Shown piece by piece: positions 20,884 through 34,600 of a stretch of DNA of 64,000 nucleotides; positions within the stretch are counted from its first letter, which is position 1; every line of letters starts with the position of its first letter. The translations under genes were made by a program, and so were the position numbers. The notes under the pieces were generated by a model. It did no database searches, was not told where the DNA came from, and saw only the letters and a list, made by a program, of their open reading frames with translations. Origin of the DNA: Jackrogersella multiformis (taxonomy: Eukaryota; Ascomycota; Sordariomycetes; Xylariales; Hypoxylaceae); assembly GCA_902806575.1 (NCBI GenBank), contig CADCXD010000008.1:558001-622000 (forward strand). The letters run 5' to 3'.

Positions 20884-23722
20884 TCATAAGGCCTTGACAG
20901 CAGTGAAGAAAGGGTTCGCGAGCAAGCGCTCGTCGGCCTTGACCAGGTCCCTCAGCCTGCGCACCATCTCCTCCTTCGACATGGCGCCCCCCTTGACCTC
21001 GTCCTTCCACTTGACCAGGACCTCCTTGAGCCTGGCGCTGCCCTCCTCGACGTCCTTCTTGTTGTACAGCTGGGTGCCCATCTCGTGCTTGGCGGTGAAG
21101 TCCTCGAGCTCGTCGGCCTTGCGCTTGGCCATGCGCACCACCTTGTCCGGGAACCGGACCAGCTCCGCCACGTGGATGCCGAAGGACTGGTCGCAGATCC
21201 CGGGCTCCACCTTGTACAGGAGCGTGACCTCGCGCTTGTCGGCCGCCGCCTCGGCCTTGGCCGACGACGAGATGTGCGCGGTGACGTGCAGGTTGCGCAC
21301 CTGCGGGAAGCTGTCGGCGAGCGCGGTCAGCTCGTGGAAGTGCGTCGCGAACATGGCCGAGCAGCCGATCTCCTTGACGATGTGCTCGCTGATGGCCCAG
21401 GCCAGGCCGAACCCGTCGTACGTCGAGGTCCCGCGGCCCAGCTCGTCGATGATGATGAGCGACTCCGCCGTGGCCGACTTGAGGATGTTGGCCGTCTCCA
21501 GCATCTCCGCCATGAACGTCGAGACGCCTTTCAGCTGGGAGTCGCTGGCGCCGACGCGCGCGAGGATGGAGTCGAAGATGGCGAGCTCGGCCTCGGTGCA
21601 CGGCACGAAGCACCCGATCTGCGCCATCAGCGCGATGACCCCGATCTGCCGGATGTACGTCGACTTGCCGCCCATGTTGGGCCCCGTGATGATCAAGAAG
21701 GACGACTCGTTACGGCGGAGCTCGACGTCGTTCGTGATGAACTGGACGTCGTCTTGCATTTCCATGCAGGGGTGGCGGGCCTCCTTTAGGATCGTAGACC
21801 CCTCGCCTCGAGGGTGGATGGTAGGCCGGACATACGAAGTAGGCGCGTGTACCGAGCAGTGTGCGAATGACACTATTACGTCTAGATGTGCCAGGACGCC
21901 GGCGAGCTGCTCTAGTACTGGGCAGTAAGAGGCTGCGACGCTCACGACCTCGTTGACCAAGCCACTCTGAGTTCTGTTATAAGTCTGAGATAGCTGATCG
22001 AACTCTCGACGGTAAGATTGCAGCGCCTTCGTTGTGAAGTAGACACCGTTCTTCTGCGTCGAACATTCTTGGTATTGGGAGTTATTGCGTATGCAACCAG
22101 CTTCCGTTCTCGTCAGCCGCATACACCAGCCGTGGACCTTGTGGTTCTCGAGGAATATCTTCTTGTTCTCTTCTTGGCCTAGATCATCTGCGGCCTTTCG
22201 GAACTCGTTGTCCATGTTCGACCTGAGCTTGTCGAGTTTTCTTCGCACGATACGTAAGCCATCGTCAAACTCGGGCTTGATGATGAACTCGTGATTATCA
22301 AGGGCCTCGAGATCCACGGTCGTTTCGACCATGTCTGCGAGCTTTCCGAGGCTGTCTGAGAGCTCTCTTATTTTGTTAGTATACGCCTCGTCCAACGGAT
22401 CCTTGTACTTCTCGTCCATTACTCCTTCAAGGGTGCCCAGAAATCCAGGCAGGCGAATAACGACCTGGTATGCTCTGACAACGTCTTCTAGGTTTGCCTT
22501 CTTTCGCTGAAATCGCTTCGCTAAGCGATACAGATCCGGTACTGATTTCAAGTGCTCCTCTTGCATAGTCTGGCGTAGTTCTGTATCGTTGACGAAAGCC
22601 TCGACTAACTGCTGGCGTTTCTCGATCTCCTCTTTGTTCATGAGCGGCTGTTTCAGCCATTGCGAAAGCAGCCGGCTACCAACGGGTGTTCTGCAGTGGT
22701 TAAGGAGACCGAATAAGCTCATAGTCTTTGCGCCATCTTTTACACCAGGCATTAGGTTAAGGGCCTTTAGCGCAGCGGCGTCGAGCTTCATAAATTGGGA
22801 TAGATCGTGTTGATATAATTGGTATTGGCCGAAGTTGGAGGGGTCTTGAAGAACACTCAAGTACTTGATCAATGCTGCCGCGGAACCCATAGCCAGCTTC
22901 AGATCCGTCTGTGGGAGGAGAGTAGCTGATCGCTCATCCTTAAGCAGTCGAGCAAGATCCTGCTCGATATCTTTAGTTCCAAAATCACCAGCCGGTCTTT
23001 CGGCTATGGCGATTCCGCAGCTGTCGATTATCTGCTTCAGTTTGGCCAATTCGGGATCTTTGTCCTTCTCGGCCTTGTCGAATTGGATAAGACACTCCCT
23101 GACACCAAGTTGGATGAGGAGAGCTTCAAAGTTAGAGTACAGATCGTTGTCAAGAAACTCGCTAACTCCGAGTTCTCGAACGCTGGCATCGGCAAAGCAG
23201 ACACCAATATTTCTAGCCTCGGAAGCCTTAGCAGAAATCTTGACAGCTAGAATCATAGGCGCAGAGTCGAACTGGCCGCCGAGCTCTTCTTCGACATCTT
23301 GCAAGTTACCAGGAGAGGCTTGCTTGACAATTTTCCAGTGCATTCGGCCACCGCTGCTAGCATATATCTCGACTCGCTTCCCAAGCTTGAAGAGGGCTTC
23401 TCTCAGGAATTGTCGGAAAACGGTGACGGACATGGTGACGGAGGCTAGGCCGGTGGCATCGTTTCGTCCGAGCTGTCGTACCACAGACGTGGTCTTATAA
23501 ACCGTCCTCGCGATGAAGTTAGCATCTTCACCGTGAGACGTGTACCAGTCGCCTCGGTCGAATATGCGAACGGTCTCGTCGCCTACAGCTGGCAGCGACT
23601 TAAAGAAACGGATGAAGCCATGCTCGTCGTCGACCTATTATGAATCTGTCAGCTCGAAATTGTGAGTAGGCTAGAGCTCTTGTTGCGCCGCGCCATACCT
23701 TTAATTCGGGTCGGGACGACAT
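20884..23722 (-). CDS. MSH2: DNA mismatch repair ATPase MSH2 (MutS homologue)
   Basis: Exon 1 is complement of 23699-23722 (eight codons, MSSRPELK). After a 64-nt intron, exon 2 is complement of 20884-23634, giving 924 residues, normal for fungal MSH2. The start of exon 2 encodes VDDEHGFIRFFKSLP, the usual MSH2 N-terminus. Walker A GPNMGGKST is at 659-667. Walker B is at about 734-739 (LIIIDE, with Asp738 and Glu739), followed by GRGTSTYDGFGLAW. The lever and clamp regions and C-terminal dimerisation helices are complete, and no key residue is missing. MSH2 pairs with MSH6 or MSH3 to find mismatches and recruits MLH1-PMS1 and EXO1. The 3' third of the gene (ATPase part) uses almost only G/C-ending codons while the 5' part does not. 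The ATG lies about 430 bp from the RIP-mutated block. Confidence 0.97.
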
Positions 23723-24154
23723 CTTGGCTCGATATTGGAGTTTTTAATTCGCCAACAATGAATGCACAATGCACTGTACTAGATTTTAGTTTGTTTTCCG
23801 TGAACAGTAAACAACAAGACCTTGTCAGGACAATTATTCCATTCTTGTAGATGTTTAGAAGTGCAATGAATACTAATTTCTAGTTGTTGCGCTTCTCCTA
23901 ATATAAAGATGGGAATGAAGGTGGTAAAAGTCTAAGTACTAAGTCGCGTATCTAAAAATCAATTAAAGAACCAAATCTGGGGAGACGCGACGGGACGCGC
24001 TAAATACAGGGGGTTTGCTTATGTAACCGATTGTACGGGTCCGTACATAGGTACCTAGTGTACTTCTTTTCTACTTAGGTACCTAGGGTACTTATTACGG
24101 TTATAAGCGAAAGTTTTTCAACCTTGTTAAGTACCGGTAAAGCACGTTTTAACA
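23723..24154. other. MSH2 promoter and edge of the AT block
   Basis: About 430 bp of normal composition carrying the MSH2 promoter. A TAGGTACCTA cluster (24046-24092) lies right before the abrupt change to AT-rich sequence near 24150. Confidence 0.5.
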
Positions 24155-24621
24155 CGTTATTATATTAAATTAATATTAATTAATTTAAAAATTTCGAGAA
24201 ATATATCGAGTTTTTTAAATAAATATTTATTATAAATTTTATTATTTAAAATTATTTAAAAATATTTAACGTTTTTATTAATTTTTTTTATTAAATATTT
24301 AAATATATTTTAAATTTATAAAAAATTATTATATCGAAGTAAATTTAATTAAAATTTTAATTAATAAATTAATAAATTAATAAAATAAAACGAAAAAACG
24401 TTAATTTAAAAAATATCGATATAAATTTTATATATAAATTTTTATATAAAAATAAATATTTATACGTTATTAAATTTATAATTAAAATAATTATTTAAAA
24501 ACGTTTAAACGATTTTTTTAAATAAATATAAATATATTATAATATTTATAAAATTAAAATTTATAAAAAAAAAATTTTATTATAAAATCGTAACGATTTT
24601 AAAAAAATAAATTTAATTTAT

Positions 24622-24990
24622 AAAAATAATAATTTAATTGAAAAAAATAATAATTTAATTGAAAAAAATAATAATTTAATTGAAAAAAATAATAATTTAA
24701 TTGAAAAAAATAATAATTTAATTGAAAAAAATAATAATTTAATTGAAAAAAATAATAATTTAATTGAAAAAAATAATAATTTAATTGAAAAAAATAATAA
24801 TTTAATTGAAAAAAATAATAATTTAATTGAAAAAAATAATAATTTAATTGAAAAAAATAATAATTTAATTGAAAAAAATAATAATTTAATTGAAAAAAAT
24901 AATAATTTAATTGAAAAAAATAATAATTTAATTGAAAAAAATAATAATTTAATTGAAAAAAATAATAATTTAATTGAAAAAAATAATAAC
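24622..24990 (+). repeat. 17-copy perfect 21-bp tandem array
   Basis: The unit AATTGAAAAAAATAATAATTT repeats with an exact 21-bp period. The single G of each unit falls at 24640, 24661 and so on to 24976. The first copy is slightly degenerate; the rest are identical. Each unit keeps one TpG (CpA on the other strand), the favoured RIP target. Confidence 0.95.
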
Positions 24991-25329
24991 TTAACCCGGG
25001 TAAAATAATAAAATATAATAAAAATTAATAAAAATAAATAATAAATAATAAAACGTAATAAAATAATAACGACCGGTAAAAAGTAATAAAAAATAATAAA
25101 AATAATAAAGTATAATAATAAAATAAAATAATTAAAAGTATTTTAAAAAATAACGAGCGTAATAATTTATATTTTAAAAGTTTTTTATTAAAATTAAATA
25201 ATAAATTATTAAAATTATAAAATAATTATAAATTTTTTAAAATTATTATAAATAATTAAAAGAAATATATAAAAATTAACGCGATAAATAATCGATAATG
25301 AAAATATAAAAAACGCGTAACGGCTTAAA

Positions 25330-28300
25330 CTTTTTCGCCGCCGGTTATAAACGTATATAATTTATTCGTAATTATTAAAACTTTCGAATAATATAAAAAT
25401 TATATTAATTACGTGTAAATAATTTATTATTTTATATAAATATATTATTAAATATAACATTAACTTTTTTATTAATATAAAGCTTTCGTATTATATAAAA
25501 TTTTATAATAAAAACGTTATTTTATAACTTTTAATAAATATTAAACCTTTAAAAGTTTAAATAAACATTTAATAAAACGTTAAAAATTATATTATAATTT
25601 ACTTTATTAAATTTAAAAAACTTTTCTTAATAATTAACATTAATTTTAATATCGATTTTTCGCTTTAATTATTTTTATATATTAATTAATAAAATTAACT
25701 TTTTATTTATTAACTTAATATTAATTAACTTTTTAATTAATTTAAATCTTATAATATTATTAATAAAATTATTAACGAAAGAAATGATTAATTTATTAAA
25801 TTATTAAATCTTTTTATTATTTAATTCTCGATTTATAATAACTTTAATAATTACTTTAAATTATTTAATAATTATTTTAACGTTTATATTAAACCGAAAT
25901 AAAAAATATAAAAATAAATCGAACGAAGTTAAATTTATAAAAAATTACTTTATAAAAATAATTAACTTATAATAAGTAATTACGTGACTTTTTTATATAA
26001 AAACTTAATTTCTCGATTAACCTTTTTAACTTTAATCGTCGATAATTTATAATCGTTTTTTAATATTTAATTTTACATTATTTTTTTAACATTTATTTAT
26101 ATTAATTATATTACTTTTTTATTAATCGTTATTAATTCGTATTTTTTCGAACCGAGAAAGACGTAACCGTTTAAGTTTTATAAAGATTTAAATAATTATT
26201 TTTACCTTTTAAAAGTTTCTCGCTTTAATTTAATATTTAATTTATAAATCGATTTTTTATATTATTAATTTTATATTAAAAAATTCGACCGTAATTTATT
26301 AAAAAAACTAAAATTAATAAAATTACGTAAATAATTATATAAAACCCTTAAATAATTTTTTCGATATTTTTAATTATTTATTAAGAAATTAAACCGTAAA
26401 TATAAATAATTATACCGCGAAAAGTTAATATTATTTATCGTATATTTATTTATCGTATTTTTTTTCTCGTAATAAAAGTACGTAATTAAATTATAAATCT
26501 TTTATATTAAATAAAAGTATATAATTTAATTAATTAATTAAAATTTAAAATAAAATAACTTAAATAATAATTAATTTATTTATTTAACCTCTCGTTTTAA
26601 AATTAAAATAACTTTTAATAAATAAACCCGATTAATTTTAAAAATTATAACTTTTATTAATTAATTTTATTTTTAAATTAACATATAAGTTTTAAATATA
26701 TACCGCGAAATAAATTATAATTTTATTTATAATCGAACGTTAAATCGTTAATTAACATTAAAAAATTAAACGATTTACGATATCGGTGATTTTATAACGA
26801 ACGTAAATAAATTTATAATAATAAATAATTTTTTATTAAAAATAATTATACGTATTAACGTAATATTTATATATAAATAAACTTTATTTAAATAACTTAT
26901 TAAAAACCCGCGAAAGCCGTAAAAATTAAAAATAATCTTTATAAATTATTTTATAAAAATTTATAAAATTAATAAATAAATCGAATATTTATTAAAAAAA
27001 ACAAAAAATATAAAACGATATAAAATACGTTTTTAAAACGTTATTCGATTAATATAAAATCCGTATATTAAAAACTTTAATATTCCTTAAAAAATAAAAT
27101 ATACTTTAAAATTTTACTTTAAAAATATATTTATTAAAGTTTAATCGTTAAACATTATTTGAAATTATTAAATATGCGAATTAATTACGAATATATAATA
27201 AATAATAATAATTTATAATAAATTAAACTTAAAATTTAAAACAATAAATATTATTAATTCAAAATTAATTATAATAATTATAAACGTTTATTTTAAATAT
27301 TTAAATAAAAAATAATCGATATAACGTAAGTAAATATTAACGAAAAAAAATAAAAACTTAAAAATCGACATTAAACTTTATATAATATTTAATAATATAT
27401 TTATTTAAAATATTCCTTTTAATAATATTATATTACTTAAAAATATCCGATTTATTTATTATAATTATAATAATATAATACTTTATATCGATTAATTAAA
27501 AGTTTATTAAAATAAGTAAAACCGTTATAATAATAATTATAATTAATAGAATAATTATAATTAATAGAATAATTATAATTAATAATAAAATAATTTTAAT
27601 TAACGTTAAAATAATTATAACTTTAATAATTATAATTAAAAATAAAATCGCCATAATAATAATCGTAATTAAAATCGTAATTAAAATCGTAATTAATATA
27701 ATAATAAACGAAATAATAAACGTTAAAATAATAACCGATAAAATTATCGTTATCGTAATTATAAACGTAACCGTAATATTTATAATCGTTATAATAATAA
27801 ATATCGTAATAATCGTTTTTATTTTCGTTAAAAACGATAAAAAAAATAAAAATTCGTTTTAACGATAATATATATTTATAAAATTAAATTAAATATAAAT
27901 AAAACGAAAAAAATCGCAAAGAAAATAAAAAAAACTTATAAATAAATAATTATTTTTTAATAAAAAAATACTTAATAAATAAATTCAAAACCTTTATATT
28001 TTATTTTTTATTTTTTAATAATAAATCGTTAATCGTAAAAAAACGTATATATCGAAAATATTATAAAATATTTAACATTAAACTTAATTATTTTAAATAT
28101 ATATACGTTAATAAATATATAAAACTTAAATATTCGTAATTAATTTAAAAAATAAAATAAATAATAAAAAGTTAATTTAAAATTAAAAAAATTATTAACG
28201 TTTATTTTACTTAAAAATAAATAAAAGTAAAAATATAAAGAATATAATCGAAAAATATTATACTTTTATCCTTGTAATTAATAAATATAAAAATTAAAAA

Positions 28301-28488
28301 TATTATTTTTTTACTTTTAAATAAAAATTAATAAAATATATAAATTTAAAAAGAACGTATTAAATAAATCGAGATAAAAATCGATAATATATATAAATAC
28401 TAATGCATTTAATTAAATAATAAATAAAATATAATTAAAAATTCTTATCGAAAATTACGAAATATTTAAATTAAATAAATTTATATAT
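25330..28488 (+). mobile_element. Element A1, 5' (gag-side) part, RIP-degenerate
   Basis: This stretch is the inverted match of about 47515-49940 (element A2). Shared stretches include the part at 27490-27800, which reads as the reverse complement of 47735-47965, and the one at 25350-25490, matching 49740-49880. It has about 420 bp (27840-28262) not seen in A2. Cytosines are left almost only in CpG. No 5' LTR is recognisable. The relation to the RT-bearing part (37891-40250) follows because the A2 match continues there without a gap. Confidence 0.65.
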
Positions 28489-28631
28489 AATAAAATATAT
28501 TTATATAATTACTTAACTTTTAACTTTAAATATATAAGTATATAACTTTTTAATATATTTATATAACTTTTAACTTTATTATATTCTTGAAAAATATAAT
28601 AATTAAATTCTTATTATATATTAATTTAATA
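28487..28631 (+). repeat. Left LTR of element C
   Basis: About 145 bp that match 37747-37890 in the same orientation with scattered C/T and A/G differences. The shared core holds two copies of AACTTTTAACTTTA and the closing TATATTAATTTAATA. The TG...CA ends expected of an LTR are not visible, as RIP would change them. Confidence 0.75.
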
Positions 28632-31600
28632 TTTTAATAGTTTTACTTAAGTTAATACGATATAAGTTTTACTTTTATAACGACTTTATATAATATATAA
28701 TTACATTATTATTTTAATTATTTTAAAGATTTAATTATAATTATTAAAACGTGGATATTTAATTTTTTCATTTATTATTATTTTATTTAACTTATATTAA
28801 ATAATAATTATTTAACCGTATTATTATTTTTAAAAGAAAAATTTAACTTTTTTTATTTAAAAAATAAAAAAAATAAACGTATTATATATATGTTTTTTTA
28901 TTAAAATATTAAAACGTTATAAATTAACGTTAAAAAAGAAAAAAATATAAAATTAAAAATTAAAATTAATTAAAATTAAATTATAATTTTAAATGGATTA
29001 TAAATTTTTATAAGTTTAAATAAGTTTTTAATTTTATCGATATATTTAATAATGAATTTATTAATATAATTATAAATAATAAAAGCTTTAATTAAATTTT
29101 TAATATAAATGTTAATAGTTTCATTATAAATAAATGTAATTATATCTTTTTAATTATTTTAAAAGAAAGGGTTAATATTAAAATTAATTATATAATCGAA
29201 AAAAAAAAGTTTAAATCGAAATAATTATCTTAAATACTTAAGAAAAAAAAGAAATAACGTTATTAATTAAGTTTATTAAAATTTTTTTACTTAAATTATT
29301 TATATTTTATTAATTACTTAAAAAAATATTATAAAAAGTTACTTAAAAACGTTTTAACGTAACGTAAATAACTTAAAAACATTACGTTAAAAATCTTAAG
29401 ATTTAATATTTCTTTTCTTATTAAAAGAACTTAAAATATTTATAATTAAATTATTACCTTTTATTATTTATTTATTATTATTATAAAACTTTTTATTTTA
29501 ATTTATTATTTTAAATAAACGTTTTTAATTAACGAAATATTAATTAATAAAACTATTTATTTTATTATCGTTATTAATTCTTAAAGTTTAATTAAAATTA
29601 AAAAAATAATTTTACTTAATTTAAAAAACCTTTTAAATGAAATTAAATCACTTTAAATTCTTAAACGTTTTTTAAACGTTAATAAATTAAAAAAGTTTAA
29701 AACGTATAATTATATTTTTAAAATTTTATATAATATTATTATCGAAAATATAAACTTAAGTAACTTAAATGTTAAAAAAATCTATATTAATAAAGATTTA
29801 AACCGTTTAATTATTAAAAAAATATATAAAAGTTTAAACGTTTATAAAAACCAGGTTTATATTATTAAAGACTTAAATAATTTAATAATTTATATTAATA
29901 AAATTATAAATTAATAAAATTAATATTATAATATTAATATTATTAATATTAAATTAAATTAATAAATTTAATCTTTTTTTTAATAATATTTATTTTAATA
30001 ACTTCCATTTAATAATATGGCCGATATTTTAAATCTTAATAAAATCTTAGCTTTAAAGATAAAAGCGTTAAAACTTAACGAAGTTTTAAAACTTTTAAGA
30101 AGTGAAGTTTTAAAGAATAATAAAGAAAAAGTAATAAAAGGATTAAAATTATAAGGCGTTTTTATATTAAATAAAAAGGTAAAGAGATAAATTATTAAAC
30201 GTATCGTTATAATGTAAATAATAATATAAAGTGTTAATATTAAACTTATTAATTATATTTTAAATAATATACGTAAGTTTTAACGAAAATCTTTTCGTTA
30301 AATAAAAAAACGTTTATAAATTTAAGATTAAAAGATTAAATAAATTAGTCTTTTTGATTTTAATTTTAATTTAAAAACTTATAAAATAATCGATATAATT
30401 ATAATTAATAAAAATATTATATAAAGGAATATTTATTTTTTTATTAAAATAATGAAAGTAATGAAAATAAATAACGTTTAAATAAAAATTATGATTAAAA
30501 AAATATAAAAGCTTTTTTAAAAATAAACCTAAAGTTAATATTTAAATATTTTACTTTTAAATAAAAGATATTATTTAAAGATTAATAATATTTACGTATT
30601 AATATTTTTATTTAATAAATATAAATTTAATAAAATAAAAATGGTATAGTTTTTACGAAATATTTTATATTTAAAAAATAATTATTTTAAAGATAAATAA
30701 TTTATTAAAATAATTTATAATTATTACGCTTTATAAATAATAAATAAAGTAATATATATATAATATATTTTTTTAATATTAAATTTAAGTTTTAAGGTTT
30801 ATATTAATCTTTTAATTAAAAGAAACTTTAAAAATTAAAATATTTATTTTAAGGAGAAATAATAAATTTAAAGATAAATATTATTAATTACGGGATATAA
30901 AAATTAACTTTTAATCGATAAAAATATTAAGGTATTAATAAATTATAAGGAATAAAACGTTATTAATTTTTATTAAAATGTTTATTAAAATAATTATTAA
31001 CTTTAAAAACCTTTTTCACTTTATATAAATTAATAAAATCGTTTCGATTATAATCGATTAAATTTTAAGGGTTAAAGCTTTAACTATCGTAAGTTAAATT
31101 CCCGAAATAATTATAATAGGAATTAATACGATTATAATAAAAGTTAATATAATTATAAAGGTAATTAATACGGTTATAATAGTGATTATTATAATGATTA
31201 TTATAATAATTACGGGTAAAGTTACCGCTTATATATTAAAAATAAGTAAATATATTTTAACGATCGATTTTATAAAAGTGGTTAATATAAAAAATAACCG
31301 TATTTATATAAAACATAAAATATATTTTAATTAAAATAATATTAATAAAAAAAACGAAGTTAAACCTTATATAAAATAATTATTTATTAATAAAAAAAGT
31401 TATAAAAGTATTAAATAATTAATTAAAAATATTAAAGAATTTTATATTTTATAATTATTTTAATTAAAGTAATAAATCTAGTAAATAAATTTATTATAAA
31501 TACGATAAAACCTTTAATATTTACTTTAATTATTTTAAATATATAAATATAAATAAATATTCTTTTACAGAAATTAAGGATTAAACTGGTAAAATCACTA

Positions 31601-34600
31601 AATTATATTTATCTAAAAATAAAGTTAATAATAAATAATAATGCAAATCTTAATAAATTAATTAATTTTATTTTATCCGAGACGAAACCTAATAATTTAG
31701 TTAAATTATTTTTAAAAATATTTAATTTATTAATATATTTTTCATCTTTAATTAAAGATTAAAATGATAAGTATTTTAATAAAATAAAGTAAGAAATTTT
31801 TTTTATAATATTCCTAAGGAATTTAAAGATTATAAAATGGTATTTTTTAATATTATTAATAAGATTAAAGTTTAAAATATAATCCTTACGTAATTTAATA
31901 ATAAATAAAATTAATAATTAATTAATTATATATATTAATTTAAATATATTAATTTAATTAATTAATTAAAAATGGTTAAAAGTTTTTATAAATAATTTTA
32001 TAATAAGGAAAGAAAAGCTAAAAGTTATTTAAAAAATTGGTAATAAAATAATTATAATAAAAATAACGGTATTTCTTTTAAATATAATAATTAAATTAAA
32101 AAACGGCGAGAATAAATTAATTTAAATAAAACTTAAAGCGTAAATTTATCCGGAACGTTTAAAACTAAATTTATTACTTAATAATAAGTTTTATAGGGAT
32201 TATAAAATTATTATAAATTATTTTAAAATAAAAATAATTTTAAAATCTTATTTCGAACTGGTAATTTTAATAAATTATTATTAAAAACAAAGAATTATCC
32301 GTTAAAAAGTGATTATTAAATATTATTAAATAATATTAATATATATTATAACCTTAATTTAAATTAAATATATAATATTATTAAAAGAATAAAACTTTTA
32401 ATTTTAATTAACATTTTAAAGGTATTATATAATATTTATAATTTAAATATATTAAAATAAATAATTTTTATTAATAATATATTAAAATTAATGGTGATTT
32501 TATATAAGACTTAATTAAGTTTTATATAAAAAATTAAAAATAATAATTACTTTTAAATAATTTAAAAAAATTAATATAATATAAGTAACTTTATACGTTT
32601 AATGCGATAATAATAATAAAATAGCGGCTTTAATGTTAAATTTAAGATAATAAATATTAAATACTTTATAGTAAAATTTAATATTAATAATAAGATATAA
32701 GATATATTAATATTAAAAAAGAAAACTTTAAAAAATATTTAAAAAATATTTAAAAAATATTTTAATACAAACGAAATATAAGAAAAATATTAATATTTAA
32801 TTTAAAAACTAATAAATTCAAAAATATCCTTAAAATTATTATAAAGAAAAAAGTTTATTATATTAATGTAAATATTAAATTTAATAAAGAATTATAAAAA
32901 TTAATTAAAAGATAAAATATATAACGTAATAAAAGAATAATTAAATTATTTAAAAGTAAAAAAATAATAATTGATTTAATTAATAATTAATAAGAGAAAT
33001 ATAAAGTAAGTGTTATATATTTATTAAAAATAAATAATCGTAAATTCTTAAATAAAAATTTTAATATTATATATAATTAAGATAAAATAAATTAAATTAA
33101 ATAACTTATTTTATTTAATTATCTTTATTTTATAATATAGAAATTAATTAATAAAAAGAAAAAAAGATAAATTATAATAAATTTATATTTATTAAATAAA
33201 TAAATATTTTTTAATATATATCCCTTACCGAAATAAAAGGAAATAATTGGACGAATAAAAAGAAATATTATTTTAATATAATAAATAAATTAACCTTCTT
33301 TTATTAACTTTTAATAATTAATAAATATATAAATAAAATAATAATAATGTTATTTAAAGGATTTAAGGTTTTTAAAATAACATTAATAAAATTTAAAAAT
33401 TCACTGTTATTTAATTAAAGTTTTATAAATTATAAATTAAAACTTTTTAATAATTTTATTAAAGTATATATAAATAATAATATTATTTATAATAATATAA
33501 AAAAAGAATATTTAAATTATTTAAAAGAAGATTTAAAATATATTATAACGTTAACTTAACTTTATTATTAAAAAAATTATTTATTAATTTTAAATCGATT
33601 AAACTTTTAAAGTTTATTATTAATAAAAAGGAAATTATAATTCTTATTTTATAAACCATAATTATCGTAAAAATATTAATACTAAAAAATCTTATTAATT
33701 TAAAGATTTATATAGATATAATAAGCTATTTATAAAAATATATTCCTTAATATTAATAAAAGGTAAAGCTATTATAAAACTAAAAAACAAATTCTTTTAT
33801 ATTAAAATGTAAAAAAAAGGAGATCCCGGTAAATTTAACTCGTAAGAAATATATTATTAAAATATATTATAAATTTATTAATAATAAAAAGTAATTTATT
33901 AAAATAATATAAAAGGAATTAATTAATTTATTAATATTAAATTATTAAAAATTAAAAGATATAATTTTTTTAAAGATTAATATTTTAAAATAAAGAGGAT
34001 TTAAGGTTATAATTTTTATTTAAATATGTCATAAAATAAAATAAAAATATTAATTAATAAGATTTATTTTATTATTATTTAATTTTAAATATTTATAAGA
34101 GTAAAAATAAAGTATAATATTATTAAGCTTAGGATAATTTATTTTATATAAATTTATAAATAAAAGTAAGTATAACTTTAATTATATAAAAAGCTAATTA
34201 AATTATTATTAAATTATAATATTATTAAAAGAATAATTAATTATATTATAGTAAAAATTTTAAACGTTAATAAAATGAATAATAAATTAATAATAACGTT
34301 TATATATTTTTTTTAATTTAATTTAAATATTTATTATATTTTTAAAGAAACGAATTTAATTTTAAACGCGTTATTTAAATTATTAATAAAAATTCTTTCC
34401 AAGGATATTAAGGAATAAAATAAATTTATTAAATTTATTTTAAAAAATATAATTAATGATTTTACTTATTTATTTATTAAATTATTAATAAATAAAAGAT
34501 TTAAAAAAAAAAGTAATTAATAAATATTAATTAAATTAAAGATTAAATAAATTAAAAAATATTATTTATAACGTAAAGTTTAATAAAAAAGATATAATAA

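Noticed and set aside
21085..21789. Long plus-strand and alternate minus-strand frames across the 3' part of MSH2
   Set aside because: Caused by the extreme GC3 bias of the MSH2 ATPase region. No recognisable product, while MSH2 itself is unambiguous.
24622..24990. CRISPR-like array
   Set aside because: The 21-bp units are contiguous with no unique spacers, and the genome is fungal.
31490..31545. Possible RIP'd gag zinc knuckle (YYKYDKTFNIYFNY) in element C
   Set aside because: Two Tyr could come from CxxC, but the spacing to a His and the last Cys does not fit CCHC, so it was left out of the evidence for element C.
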